DNA from: Limnephilus marmoratus
Lineage: Eukaryota; Arthropoda; Insecta; Trichoptera; Limnephilidae
Reading direction: 5' to 3'
Assembly (NCBI GenBank): GCA_917880885.1
Contig: OU862918.1
Span: forward strand, 28,977,988 to 29,041,987
DNA length: 64,000 nt
Position numbers and translations under genes: made by a program. Positions within the stretch are counted from its first letter, which is position 1; each line of letters opens with the position of its first letter. The notes beneath the pieces are model-generated. The model was not told where the DNA came from, did not search any database, and saw only the letters and a program-made list of their open reading frames with translations. Positions 33,531-45,493 of the stretch are shown here, piece after piece.

Positions 33531-33930
33531 TATACCACACGACTGAAGTAAAACTTCTTCAGCTCCATCTATAAATCTATATGATAGGAAGAGAGAAAGA
33601 AAATGTGCGCGCGCACTGCTCTCTCTTGCTCCTACAGTGGTGATACAGACAATAAGCTTGCACTGTGTCTTAGATATACGAAACGTAACTGGCTATGAGA
33701 GAAAGAGAGAAAGAAAATGTGTGCTCGCACTTCTCTCTCTTGCCTCTACAGTAATATACGAAACATAACTCTCTCTCTCTTTCTATTTTCACTTACTTAT
33801 ATCTCCCTCTCAACTTCCGTTCGCCTCGCCCGATTTTTTACGCCCCACACTTTTCGTAACGCTCTCGTCACGCATTCACCAGCTTACTCCCCAAGTCAAG
33901 CGTGCGTAAAGAGGTTTTACTTTAAAAAAT
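33531..33930 (-). mobile_element. Family X MITE, copy 2 (inverted)
   Basis: CACACGACTGAAGTAAAACT at the left, GTAAAGAGGTTTTACTTTAA at the right. The interior (AGAGAGAAAGAAAATGTGCG) is the complement of copy 1. Confidence 0.75.
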
Positions 33931-34317
33931 AGCTATGTTTAGTTGATTAAATCTGCACCGGCCTATCAAAGGTTCTAGAATGGGGATGCCGTAGTTCAAC
34001 TGGCACCGGGTAGTTAAACTCTTGTGCGGTATCTATTGTGATTCTGATTAAAAATTACTTACAGCATGGAACGGATTCGTAACAGACATGATAATTTCAG
34101 AACGTAGCAATTTAAAAAAAATGGTCTACTGCAAATCTCCAAATTTGTCACACAAATCAAGGTGAAAACGACCCACGGTTGGTCTTAAACTCAACAATTA
34201 AAAAAAAAAACAGAAAGATAACAATTTGATTGTTAGCTTTTTGGAGCATGGCAAAAATTAATTTGAGTATTGAACATCGAGAGCAATGGTAATTGCTAAA
34301 AACAGCAAAAACAAAAA
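33931..34317. other. Intergenic, no gene seen
   Basis: A-rich tracts only. Confidence 0.5.
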
Positions 34318-36005
34318 GTTTTCATTGCCCGCTTGTAAAATAATGGCCACTTCTGCCGCGATGCCGTTCAATACTATAGTGTTATACAGGGGGAATTAAA
34401 ATACTGAATTCAGAATGATACTACAGGTGGGTCGGAAAGTTGTTGCCGGGTAAAGCGACATAAAAAAGTTCATTGACTGCTTGTAAAATAATGGCCACTT
34501 CTGCCGCGATGCCGCTCAATACTATAATGTTATACAGGGGGAGTTAAATACTGAATTCAGAATGATACTACAGGTGGGTCGGAAAGTTGTTGCCGGGTAA
34601 AGCGACATAAAAAAGTTCATTGACTGCTTGTAAAATAATGGCCACTTCTGCCGCGATGCCGCTCAATACTATAATGTTATTATACAGGGGGAATTAAAAT
34701 ACTGAATTCAGAATGGTGGTACAGGTGGGTCGGAAAGTTGTTGCCGGGTAAAGCGACATCAAAAAGCTTGAAAAAATAATAGCCACTTATGTAGTGATGC
34801 CGCTCAATACTATAGTGTTATACAGGGGGAATTAAAATACTGAATTCAGAATGATACTACAGGTGGGTCGGAAAGTTGTTGCCGGGTAAAGCGACATAAA
34901 AAAGTTCATTGACTGCTTGTAAAATAATTGCCACTTCTGCTGCGATGTCGCTCACTACTATAATGTTATACAGGGGGAATTAAAATACTGAATTCAGAAT
35001 GATACTACAGGTGGGTCGGAAAATTGTTGCCGGGTAAAGCGACATCAAAAAGCTTGAAAAAATAATAGCCACTTATGTAGTGATGCCGCTCATTACTATA
35101 GTGTTATACAGGGGGAATTAAAATACTGAATTCAGAATGATACTACAGGTGGAACAGAAAGTTGTTTCCAGGTAAAGCGACATCAAAAAGTTCAAATAAT
35201 GGCCACTTCTGTAGTGATGCCGCTCAATACTATAGTGTTATACAGGGGGAATAAAAATACTGAATTCAGAATGATACTACAGGTGGGTCAGAAAGTTGTT
35301 GCCGGGTAAAGCGACGTCAAAAAGCTTGAAAAAAAAAACAATGGCCACTTCTGTTGTGATGCCGCTCAAAACTTTAATTTTATATTGGGAGATTACATAC
35401 TGAATTCAGAATACTACAGGTGGGTGAAAAAGTTGTTGCCGGGTAAAGCGACATCAAAAAGCCTGTAAAATAATGTCCACTTCTGTCGTGATGCCGCTCA
35501 TGTTATGGGTACGGGGGGCGTTGAATATTGAATTCAGAATAATTTTTTTACATCAGCTCCACACTGGAGGCACTGAGGAATCACATGGTGTCATCTTTGG
35601 GGATGCTGTGTGGAGGGTTTTTTTAGGAAAAGGGAGGGGAGGAAGTTCTGGGAAGGAAAAATGTGTGAGGGGTGGGTAGGAATCTGAGGGTCAGAGTGTC
35701 CAGAAGTGACGAACGAATGAATTCGTCCCTTCCACCGGGTTCCAAATCCTGCTGAGAGTCCTGCAGGAGAGGTCAAAAGTCAATCAGCCTGCCACACAGT
35801 TGGTGAGCAGACGCGTCCTCCGCCAAGATCCGGACAAACCTGACCCCACGAACCTGGGCACCCCTGGTAAGTCACCAAACGTAGCGAGCCACTTGGGGTG
35901 ACCTATGGCAGAGGTGTTGGTTATCCAATAAACGGTTCCAGGGACGGCGGTACCCATACCCGCCTCCCAAATTACTACAGGTGGGTCAGAAAGTTGATAT
36001 CGGGT
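34318..36005 (+). repeat. Satellite array, 132-151 bp unit, nine units plus a displaced end
   Basis: Units start (block GGCCACTTCTG) near 34345, 34493, 34640, 34790, 34930, 35067, 35201, 35343 and 35475. Conserved blocks: GCCGCTCAATACTATA, ATACAGGGGGAATTAAAATA, the palindrome CTGAATTCAG, and ACTACAGGTGGGTCGGAAAG. After a family Z insertion the remainder of the last unit appears at 35973-36005. No coding frame persists across units. Confidence 0.95.
35545..35972 (+). repeat. Family Z element inserted in the satellite
   Basis: Starts ACATCAGCTCCACACTGGAG and ends GGTACCCATACCCGCCTCCC. AATT flanks both sides (about 35541 and 35972), and the satellite resumes immediately, so these are close to the true family ends. 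Confidence 0.8.
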
Positions 36006-36180
36006 AAAGAAACACCTAAGGTTAGGTAGAAGACACCAAAGGGTAGGTAAAATATTTAAGTAAAATTTCGTACCACGAAGAGTCACGACTTGCGTGTATT
36101 GACAAGCACATTTTTGACGGTGATCGGACAGACAATGTGCAATTTCAACCGAATTGCAAACATGAATTTAATTTATTCAA

Positions 36181-36424
36181 TTTGGGATGCGGGTATGTGT
36201 ACCGCCCCCCCCCCTCGGAATAATTTATTGTATAACTAACACTCCTGCCATAGGCAACTTAGCAGGGGTGCCCGGATTCATGGGGTGAGGTTTGTCTAGT
36301 TCTTGGCGGCGAAAAAAGGCAGAGACTGGTTGAGGGAGACCTTTTGAACTCCCCAGACTGACTCTCTCAATCGCTTTGCACCCCAGTGGGAGGGATCGAT
36401 TCATACGTCTGTCACTCCTGAACA
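36181..36424 (-). repeat. Family Z repeat, inverted partial copy
   Basis: GGGATGCGGGTATGTGTACC and TAACTAACACTCCTGCCATA complement the 3' half of the family. Truncated at 36424. Confidence 0.7.
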
Positions 36425-36431
36425 TTATTAC

Positions 36432-38455
36432 ACGATTGGTGCACACTAAATGATTTGTATTTTAATAAAAACAAAAGTGCTGTAATTTCCTTCACAAAGA
36501 ACAGAAATAAATTTTCAAACACATATCACATTAACAATGTCGCTTTATTAAACATAACTTCAATTAAAGACTTAGGCGTGATATTTGACTCATCACTTAG
36601 CTTCAATAAACATGTAGATACAATTTCAAAAAGTGCGTCACAAATATTAGGATTAACGCTCAGAATCACTAATAGCTTTAAAAGTGCAGAATTAACTTTA
36701 ACATTATATAAATCAATTGTGCAAAGTATTCTCGAATACGGATCCACTATTTGGTCTCCCAATTATGAGATTCATAATTATAGAATCGAATCTATACAAA
36801 GAAAATTAACCCGTGTTATTGCTTATCGCGAAGGTATATCTGATCAATTTGGAACGTATAAAGACCGAATTCTACACTATAAACTACACTCTCTGACAGG
36901 AAGACGGAAACTTTCTGATTTATTGCTTTTGCACAAAATTATACATGCATCAGTTGATACACCAAACATTTTATCCCAAATTAACATTAACACACCGTCA
37001 AGAAATTCAACAAGGAGGATGCAAGATATTTTCTATATATATTTTTATTTTTTTTTATTTAATAAAATAGTATCAATTACATGTGTATATTATACATTAA
37101 ATAAAGTTTTCTATTAAAATACATTTAATAATACGCTTTACACCCTTTTTAAGAGCAGAGCTCGAGTTAAAAAGGCGGATAAACGCATGTTAACCACAAT
37201 TTAGCAAACGAAAAATAATATTTTTTAAATATATAAAACAAAAAATAGATAATTAACAGAAAATAAGAAAAAATCATATTTGTACATATATATAAATATT
37301 TTTTTTTATATTTATGTATAAAACAATTAAAAGATAAGAAAAACAACAGATTGAAGCGGAGGAGATAAAAAATAATGAGAGAAAAAGGATAACTAATGTT
37401 ATATTTGAGTTGTTATGTTGATAAGTTATATAAAAAGAGTTTTTATTGATTTTTTGAATTTTGTGTAATTTGTTTCCAATCTTAATTTCAAGGGTAATTC
37501 GTTAAACCATTTAACTCCAATATATTTGTAGAATTGTTGGGCTGTGGTGGTGTAACAGCGCGGTATAGTCAGAGAACCAAGGATATTTGTTCTATTGCTG
37601 TTCGAAAAAAGAATGTTAACATTATTGAGACAATCTTTGTGTATTTGTAAAAGCGTAATTTTTTTATAAATAATACGAAGTGAAAAGACTTTGAATTCCT
37701 GAAACAATTTGATGGTAGGGTAACCGTATGGCTTTTTTATAATTATTTTTATTAATATTCTTTGGATAATTTCTAAAGGCAAAAGAGAAGTTTGAAAGCA
37801 CCACCCCAGCCAACAATTCCATATTGTAATACTGATTGAATTAGGGAAAAATAGATGGTTCTTAATAATCCAATATTTAGTATGTAACGTATTCTAATAA
37901 AAATGTTAATTAATTTTCTTAACCGTTCTACTGTTGTATTGATTTGTAATTTCCATTTTATGTTACTATCTATAATTACACCGAGGTATTTTACATTTGT
38001 TTTAACAGTGAGTATAGAGCATATATCTACTGAATATATATCTACCTACCACACAAATACAGGATATTTCTCCCCTTTACCACGAACATTAAGACATTAT
38101 AACACTATACACTGCTCTAATAATGAAATTGACATTTTTAATAACCCATTCAATCACTTCAAAAAATATATTTTACCATCAATCGTATAAAGCTGATATT
38201 GTGATGAAGCCCTTTATTCAAAGACAGGAAATATTGTACCTACTAAATCATTGTCCCATCAGCACAGGTGCCAATAATAAATTGTTGGTGATTCTTTTGT
38301 ACTCTACCTTTTACTCATTCTTGTTCGTCATTCACTTTTGCATATTTACGAGTAGCTAATTATTTTTGTTATAATTTTTGTAATTTAAATCATCCATGTA
38401 TATAAATTTTTGGGCATAACGCCTGTTTTATGTACTTAAATAAAAAATAAATAAA
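36432..38455 (+). pseudogene. Jockey-type LINE fragment, split by a second LINE
   Basis: From 36432 the frame encodes ITSIKDLGVIFDSSLSF, YKSIVQSILEYGSTIWSP and RRKLSDLLLLHKIIHAS, up to RRMQDIF at about 37035. The expected C-terminal continuation (HTNTGYFSPLPRTLRHYN, then ITHS-like and FKKYILPSIV) is found only at about 38050-38190, followed by a 3' UTR and an AAATAAAAAATAAATAAA tail at 38437-38455. The 1-kb gap is an opposite-strand LINE. The 5' end is truncated at 36432, inside family Z context. Confidence 0.85.
37030..38025 (-). pseudogene. Opposite-strand LINE 3' fragment nested in a LINE
   Basis: Minus strand: YLGVIIDSNIKWKLQIN near 38000, IYFSLIQSVLQYGIVGWGG near 37830, then after a frameshift PLEIIQRILIKIII and YKYIGVKWFNELPLKLR, with a stop at 37426. 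This is the C-terminal part of a LINE polymerase of a different subfamily. The 3' UTR runs to a T-rich stretch (37033-37062), the A tail of the minus strand. Short AT-rich flanks prevent a clean target duplication call. Confidence 0.85.
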
Positions 38456-38461
38456 CATATT

Positions 38462-38620
38462 GACCCCAGGTTGCTACCCACCCACCGTACCCTTTTCCTT
38501 CCCAGAACTTCCCCTCCTTCCTTTCCATTAAAAATCCCTCCGCACAGCATCTCCAAAGATGACTTAGCCTTACTTTGACCCGAGGGATATTTTTTCTTCA
38601 GGGGCTCCTGTGAGAACAAT
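38462..38620 (-). repeat. Family Z repeat, partial inverted copy
   Basis: CACAGCATCTCCAAAGATGA and TTCAGGGGCTCCTGTGAG complement the family start. Confidence 0.65.
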
Positions 38621-38639
38621 TGTAAATTGGGAATGAATT

Positions 38640-38770
38640 GTGGATTAGAATCCTGAATTGAAGCGTTCCTTCAAAAGACTTTGGCTATATTTAGTGACTA
38701 GAACTGAACAGCCAGATATTTCTCAGCCTGCCTCTTCGTCCACCCAAAATGGTGATTGAGAAACTTGTGC
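38640..38770 (+). repeat. Repeat family R, diverged copy 3
   Basis: TTGGCTATATTTAGTGACTAG aligns to the TTTAGCCGTGTTTGGTGACC block of copies 1 and 2 with substitutions. Confidence 0.35.
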
Positions 38771-39181
38771 GATGTATCACACAAGAAATACGCTCTTGTT
38801 AAACGTTTAATTGAAACACGTGTTCGCGGCTTGGTAAGTGTGAAGAAACGAATAAACAAAATACATTTAAAATGCATACATCAGTTATTTCCGGTGAGCC
38901 ATGTAGGTAGTTTTTAGAGGCAGACAGGCATTCACGGCATATGCCCGACATATTGTATACACCACCTGTTAAAAGCACAAATAATGGATGTATGTAATGC
39001 ATACAAAAACAGAGCGCGTGTTTCTCACGGCGCGGCGGGGCCACCATTAGGTATTATTACAATGAAGGGAAAGAAAGACAACCGAGTTAATATGATCCAA
39101 AAAGGTTTTTATTTTGAATCGCGAACGAAATACTACTTAAGTTCCCAGAGTTTATATCAATAAATATAATTTATTTATTTA
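38771..39181. other. Intergenic, no gene seen
   Basis: The minus-strand frame 38799-39047 has no recognised motif. Confidence 0.5.
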
Positions 39182-39715
39182 CTAGCGAATTCCCGGCATG
39201 CGTTGCTAATCCACTTAATAAAGAAATTGTTTCTCCCTGCGTGTCGTTTCCCCTTCGTCCCGTTCCTCTTCCTCTCCCGTGTTCCCACTCCGCCTTCACT
39301 CTCCCCACTTCCCTCTCCCTTTTCCCTCGTCATAACTTCCCTACCGAGTTCCCCTCCCGCATTCCATTCATTCAGTCCCGGTTCGTTCAGTTTTCAAACA
39401 GCTCGCGTAACTACCTATTGTTTTTTTAATACATATTTCATAATACCAGAGCTCACTATTGTATATATAAACCATTGCGGGCATGCACACACCAAATCCC
39501 CAAAGTTTCATCGCAATCGGATGGATTGTTAGCAACGCATAATTTAATGACACCAGAGCTCACTATTGTATACAGAAACCATCGCGGGCATGCGCACATC
39601 AAATTCCCAAAGTTTTAACGCAATCGGATGAATGGTTTAGCAACTCATAGTCATCTCACGTACTCGTACACCCAAGCAAGCATATTTTGATTTTTATATT
39701 AAATTATTCCACATA
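39182..39715 (+). repeat. Family V2 repeat with internal tandem duplication
   Basis: Starts CTAGCGAATTCCCGGCATGC. The block CAGAGCTCACTATTGTATA through CGCAATCGGATG occurs twice (about 39447-39525 and 39552-39631). Confidence 0.8.
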
Positions 39716-39741
39716 TATTTCAAATTATCTTTTTTTTATTT

Positions 39742-40033
39742 GCAGGTCTGCAGGTCGAAATTTCCAAAACTAAAACGTTCGAACCAAAAACGCTCTGTGT
39801 TTTCTTTTGCGGCACCGTCGCCATACACATCATTAATCCTTCGAGCCGTTTCTGCAGCACTGTTGCTACGGTGGAACTTGTACTCGTAAATAACGCGATA
39901 TTTCAAGTTTTCCATTTTGTAAACTAAGTGACGCAAAGAAAAAAAAACAATTACGGAAAAAACAAAAAGAAGACATTTGAGATCAATGTTGCCAGTACGG
40001 AAAAACGCCAATTTCATATGTTAGGACCTAATA
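39742..40033 (-). pseudogene. Mariner fragment: transposase N-terminus and one end
   Basis: Same family as 23322-24263. Minus strand MENLKYRVIYEYKFHRS and RRINDVYGDGAAKENTERFW, with the terminal TTAGGACCTAA at 40022-40032. Truncated on the left after the RFSFGNFDLQ block. Confidence 0.85.
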
Positions 40034-40109
40034 TTAATACGTGAAGCAAGTATGCTGAATTAGGCCAACCCAAATAACGCCGGCGCTTTTATAGCCAAGT
40101 CTGTCGGCC

Positions 40110-40370
40110 CCATTACGAGTATATTAGCAACTTACACCGCTTGGAGAAAATACAAGGGAAGTTTCTTAGTTATGTTCAATACAACCTGTAATTGATGTAC
40201 GCTGCAATACTTTAATGTCTTATCTAAAACTGCCACTACTCGGAATTACAACCCGGAGAAATTAAATGATATTCTTATTCTTAAATTATCGAACAACCTC
40301 ATAGACAGCCCTAAAACGTTAAGTTTTATAAATATCCGTGTCCCTGTTAAATCCACTCGAAAGACTCGTT
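40110..40370 (+). pseudogene. LINE fragment (family J, copy 2), degraded
   Basis: CAACTTACACCGCTTGGAGA and AAATATCCGTGTCCCTGTTA match 29910-30140, with deletions and stops. Confidence 0.75.
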
Positions 40371-40960
40371 GTCGATGACATACATTCTACCAAATTATGG
40401 TGGCAACCACACATAATATTACAGCGCTTAATATACGAAATAAGTGTCGATCTTATCCATTCGGTTGGGAGCGTAGATACTCGAGTTTCTGAGTGAAAGG
40501 TTCAATCCTTAGTCGAACAGTCATTTTTTAAAGTTTTAAAATAGATATACTATGTAAAAAAAACCTTTTTATTCCATTTATTTCATTTAATTTCATTTGT
40601 TTTTTTAATTTCATTATTCCTTTTTGCACAATATTTTGAAAGGGAAACCTTGTTTCACTTTCCGAGTCTGCTGAAGCATCGCCAAGAAAATAATTCCTCA
40701 ATTGACAAATACTATTGTGACAAATAAGTGTTATCTTTTAAGGTACAGGTTTCAAAACAACCATTTTAAATATGAGGGAAGCATTTCTCAGCTGGTTTCA
40801 GGAATTTAAAAACAGCAAAGTGTTATCAAACACCCTCTTGAAGCTTCGATAACAGATTTGAAATTTTCTCTTTTTGGCATTGACATTGGTACCATGAACG
40901 TCTTTGTGTTCATTCGGAAATGTTAGAGAAGAACAAAAAATTTGACAAAAGTGGTCTGCT

Positions 40961-41492
40961 TTGAAAGACCAGGAGAAGGAAGACATGACCAATATGACCA
41001 TCTTCAACGCCTGGAATAGTATTCCTGACTCTTATGACCAGCTAAAAAAACACGCGTTTGCTGTTTTTTTCCTTTTTGGTTCTACATATTCATGCGAACA
41101 ATCTTTTTCAAGCATGAACTTTATCAAGAGTAAATTGAGAAGTCGCCTTATTGATGAGAACCTGGAATCGTGCCTAAAATTAAGAATAACAAAGTACAAA
41201 TCTGAAAAAAACTTACTTACTAAAACTTTCCAAGGAGATGCAAGGATACTGTTCGCATTGTCATGATTTAAATTTATGGATTTCATATTTACATGTTATT
41301 TTTTTATCAATGAATAAAGTCTTTATTACGGATGAAAAAAAGTTTTATTCAGCGCAAGTCTTACCGTAATTTAATGAAGTGCTAAAATTATAATAAATGC
41401 TAAATCAATACACGGATTTGGCTCCCAATTTTTTTTGAATCGTTGTTAATATACGTATTTGGCTCTTTGGCTAATAAGTTTGCCGACCCCTG
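40961..41492 (+). pseudogene. hAT transposase C-terminal dimerisation domain and 3' end
   Basis: A 101-residue frame contains YSCEQSFSSMNFIKSKLRSR and RLIDENLESCLKLRIT, the C-terminal dimerisation domain of Buster/Charlie-like hAT transposases (related to ZBED5, SCAND3 and GTF2IRD2 domains). The DNA ends TTTGCCGACCCCTG at 41492, the usual CAGGGGTCGGCAAA hAT terminus inverted. The left terminus and most of the gene were not found; weak remnants may extend upstream to about 40650. Confidence 0.85.
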
Positions 41493-42676
41493 GGTTAGGG
41501 GTTACCTAGACCTAGCATTTTCTATATCAATGGTAAACGGTTAATACATACCAGTGTTCTACAACATGCAATTTACTCATTTCCGTAAGCTTTGAAGGTA
41601 ACAAAAGACCCGCCAACCAGAGAGAGAACAACACCACTATTTGCCATCGCATACATTTTGCACTGGCACAAGAGAATATACACATAGAACATAAAATGTG
41701 CATTGTGCAGGGCGGCCTTCATTGCACCGCGAACGCGCCCCACAACCGGCGTTTACGGTCGGTTAATGATGCTAAAAATTATGGCGATCCAGCCACGTAA
41801 ATGCAACAAAAGAGCATTTTCAAATATTTAGAGGAAGTATGATAGCGGGTTTTATTAAAATATTCTGCTAGTACAATAGAGACGCGGTTTCGCCGGAACA
41901 CTTGTTGTTCTCAAGAAGGGTTAGTGGAACGAATATTTTCTTCCGTCTGTTAATATACCTATGTAAAGAAGTGTGCCGGGCGTGGTAAAAGATCTGTAAA
42001 AAAAAATCTACGTTTTACTAAGAACTCGATGAAATTTTGCACACTTGACTTTGAAATCAAGAGGAAGGTCACTGTTTACATTAGATTTCGAAAAACTCAG
42101 CGAAAAGCCTGGACAATGTCGAAGACAAGGCATTAGGTAAAAAATAATATTATTTTTAATATGTTTTGTACTTTTGTTATTCGGCGATACATCCTCCCCG
42201 CACACTCCTTCGGGGACACTTAGTTATGTTTTATGTAAGTAGGTATACCGTATTTTTTCTAAACCGACTACATATTGTATATAAGTACGCCGGAGGGGCA
42301 ACTGTCGGGGAATCAACTTTCGTGAAATAATTATTTTGTCTTCCATTGTGATATCGCAAATATGTTGTTTACAGTTTACAATTTTTATACCTAGTATTAC
42401 CGCTACGCAATTTTTGAATTTTCATCATCACCATTATTGATGGGTAGAAAATAATTACTCTTGTGGGAGGAACATAAATTGGTATAATTTTTACTACTTA
42501 CGGTATAAGATACAAAACATTCGAAGGAAAGTTCGAGCACAGCAGTCAAACGCCTTTATAACATAAGCAAAATCGCGATGTCTCATTCACACATGGTTGT
42601 CTCTTTCACAACCCCGGGTTTACGACTTTTTCAAACCGAAGCAGAAACCTGATAGTGGCGCCACCTCTCGCCAGCG
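41493..42676. other. Intergenic, no gene seen
   Basis: No supported frames. CG-rich block near 41710-41760 and GGCGCCACCTCTCGCC-type sequence near 42655. Confidence 0.5.
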
Positions 42677-42684
42677 TTTGAGAG

Positions 42685-43115
42685 GACTCCAGATACTAAT
42701 ATCTACAGCCTGCATGTCGGACGAATATCTACAGCTCATATGTTGAACTAATATCTACGAACTTCAGAGTGTTGACTATTATCTACAGAGTGTAGGTTGA
42801 ACTAATATCTACAGAGCGTAGGTTGGACTAATCAGCTAAATGTGTCCAATGGTCCGATATTAGGGATTTTTACATACATACTTACACAAATTAAATTTTT
42901 TAAACTGCATACGCAATATTACGTTATTCCAATATGTTATACATAATTGCAAATCCAACCTCTGCCAGTGCTGTAGATATTCGTCAACACTTTGGTTCTC
43001 ATAGATATTAATCAACAGTTTGAGCTGTAGATATTCGTCAACACTTTGATTCTCATGGATATTAGTTCGATTTGTTCATTTTTTGGAATTCCTGTAGATA
43101 TTAGTAGACGCCTCC
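42685..43115. mobile_element. Novel MITE (family T), copy 2, 8-bp target duplication
   Basis: TTTGAGAG at 42677-42684 and 43116-43123. Same ends and subterminal CTGTAGATATT arrays as copy 1, with extra ACTAATATCTACAG units in the left part and one fewer repeat on the right. Confidence 0.92.
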
Positions 43116-43123
43116 TTTGAGAG

Positions 43124-43936
43124 GGGGCGCCATCACCTACACTGTGCATGCGTTCACAATCGACTTAGGATACGTTCATAAATCAACTTAGGATGTTTTT
43201 TTCGTTATTTGTTTTTGTGGCAGTTTACAGTGTCCATCATCAGGCAGGACTTAGGATGTGTTCAAAAACTAAGTGGGCGTTTTAAAATCAAACGAAAAAT
43301 CGATAGAACAACGTGCGCTGGATGACAGGCGCCTTGTGAATCAAGTTTTTTTCAATCAAACATAAAATTACGATTTTGGAGCTGCCTCAACCTGCCGCCC
43401 GGGGGCCCGGTACAGGCGCCCTGGTTTGCACCCCCTAGATCCGGGACCGCTATTTCAAACATTTAGACACACCTTTACTTAGTTTGTAGTTAGGTACTTA
43501 GGTTAGGTTTGGATAATAAGTAATTACCAAGCGAGATATCTTCTTTTCATATACTCAACTGCCAACAAATCATCTATTATCTTCTGTCACAGAACCAATT
43601 AGGCAGAATTTGTCGATATACCCCTTACTGTGAAACGAACAGGAGAAGATAGCGGATGATTATTTGTAAAGCTCGCGAAACTAATGCAATGCAACCCGCT
43701 TTGCTGTTTGTGACACTCTGGCAAAGATCCTTTGGCTTTTAGCGAGTCTAATTAAAAGCAAAACACAATTAATAGTAAACTGTACGGATTAATTAGGAGT
43801 ATTAATTGAAATGAAACTAGTTAAAGTAAGTTAGTAGTATTCAATTAAAGCAAGCTTAAACTTAATAAGCGAATAATCACACGTAAATGATTGTTCTTAA
43901 CATTGTATTACTTTACGAGGAATTGGGCGACCACTA
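43124..43936. other. Intergenic with a foldback-related fragment
   Basis: CGTTATTTGTTTTTGTGGC and AGTGTCCATCATCAGG (43203-43245) resemble pieces of the foldback at 11937-12120. No gene. Confidence 0.45.
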
Positions 43937-43944
43937 GTATGGAC

Positions 43945-45485
43945 TAGGCTTGTTGAAAAAGTATCGATATATCGATGTATCGATATTTTTGATGCAGATG
44001 ATACGGTACTTCTAACAAGTAACATTGAGGAGTTACAACTTTTGCTGAATCAAGTAGTGAAGACTTGTGAGAATTTTGGGCTAGAACTGAATATAAATAA
44101 AACAAAATACATGCTCATAAGCAAAAATAACGCATTGGATGAACATCTTTATATTGCTGGAACAAAACTGGAGAAGGTACAAAGTATTGTATACTTGGGC
44201 TGCAATGTAAATGATAGATGGGATCCTTCAGTTGAAATCAAATGCCGCATTGAACAAGCTCGTGCAACCTTTATCCGCATGAAAAAAATGTTCTGCAGTC
44301 ATGATCTCAACCCCGGATTACGAATGCGAATGGTCAGATGCTACGTGTTTTCAATATTATTTTATGGAATGGAAGCATGGACGCTTACCGAAGAATTAAT
44401 TAGGCGACTTGAGGCATTCGAGATGTGGATCTACAGAAGAATACTTAAAATAAGCTGGATGGACAGGGTCACAAATGAAGATGTTATGGTTCGGATGAAT
44501 AAAGAAAAGGAAGTAATTAAAACCATAAAAATCCGAAAACTTAAATATCTTGGACACGTGATGAGACATCCAGAGAAGTATGAGATGAGATCCTGCATCT
44601 CATAATGCAGGGAAAGATTGCCGGAAGACGGGGCCCTGGAAGAAGGAGAACCTCATGGCTGAAAAACCTGAGACAGTGGTTTGGCCAGTCTACCGTGGAG
44701 CTGTTCCGGGTCGCAGTAAACAAAGTCCGCATAGGCACAAGAAGAAGAAGAAGATATTTTTAATTCAATACATCGATATTTTTAGCCGATATATTTTGAT
44801 TCGATATATCGATACCAAATATCCAATATCGAAAATTGTATCAAGTACGATATTTTTTATTTATTTATGTAACTCAAGTCACTAGAATCCAAAATCGTAT
44901 AGGAACGAACGGAAAAGAGTAACTGTATTGGCTCATGACATCTGACGGTTGAAATTTAACTATTAATAGCTTACAAATCGATTATTCACATCTAGTCTTG
45001 CATTAGTATTTGTGATCACTAAAACTATCTCATATGTGTAGGTACATACATAGAAATATAAGCCACTCCTATGTGTTGGTTCTCAATTATCTATGATTAT
45101 TGACTATGCCTTGTTCCAAACACGAAGTCCGTTTTGACAGATTAATACGCCAATAGAATGTTACTGAGACGCATACAAACTTCGTAAGCCTAGAAGACAG
45201 TTAAGTTAGAAGACAGCTTTTTAGTTTTTGATAATTATTACATAACAAAAACGAATACTGATAAAACTACCTTCCATTTTTATTGAGATTTTTGTACATT
45301 AAAATAATGCACATTGTGTATAAAAAGTACTATTGATAATATTGAGCTGAATTCACTATTATTTTAAAAACGCAAAATCTTTTGAAAATTTGACCGATAT
45401 ATCGATATTTTTTTCTTCGATATATCGACGTCGATATTGATATTTTAATAAATATCGATATTTTTTTTCACTTTCGACATCCCTA
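43945..45485. mobile_element. hAT-type element rich in ATCGAT motifs, with nested LINE
   Basis: Perfect 8-bp duplication GTATGGAC at 43937-43944 and 45486-45493. Ends TAGGCTTGTTGAAAAAG and CTTTCGACATCCCTA are imperfect inverted repeats. Both subterminal regions carry many TATCGATATATCGAT units. No transposase is present; about 770 bp without the LINE at 43991-44752. Confidence 0.88.
43991..44752 (+). pseudogene. 5'-truncated LINE (family M, copy 2) with 9-bp target duplication
   Basis: GATATTTTT flanks it at 43982-43990 and 44753-44761. It begins just at the catalytic ADDT-like segment, then continues with CENFGLELNINKTKYM, VYLGCNVNDRWDPSVEIKCR and AFEMWIYRRILKISWMDRV. A 5-bp tandem duplication of GAGAT near 44580-44590, absent from copy 1, shifts the frame before the RRRTSWLKNLRQWFG end. 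Tail is (GAA)n. Confidence 0.92.
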
Positions 45486-45493
45486 GTATGGAC

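Noticed and set aside
34345..35541. CRISPR-like array
   Set aside because: Whole 132-151 bp units repeat in tandem without unique spacers, and the setting is eukaryotic; it is a satellite.
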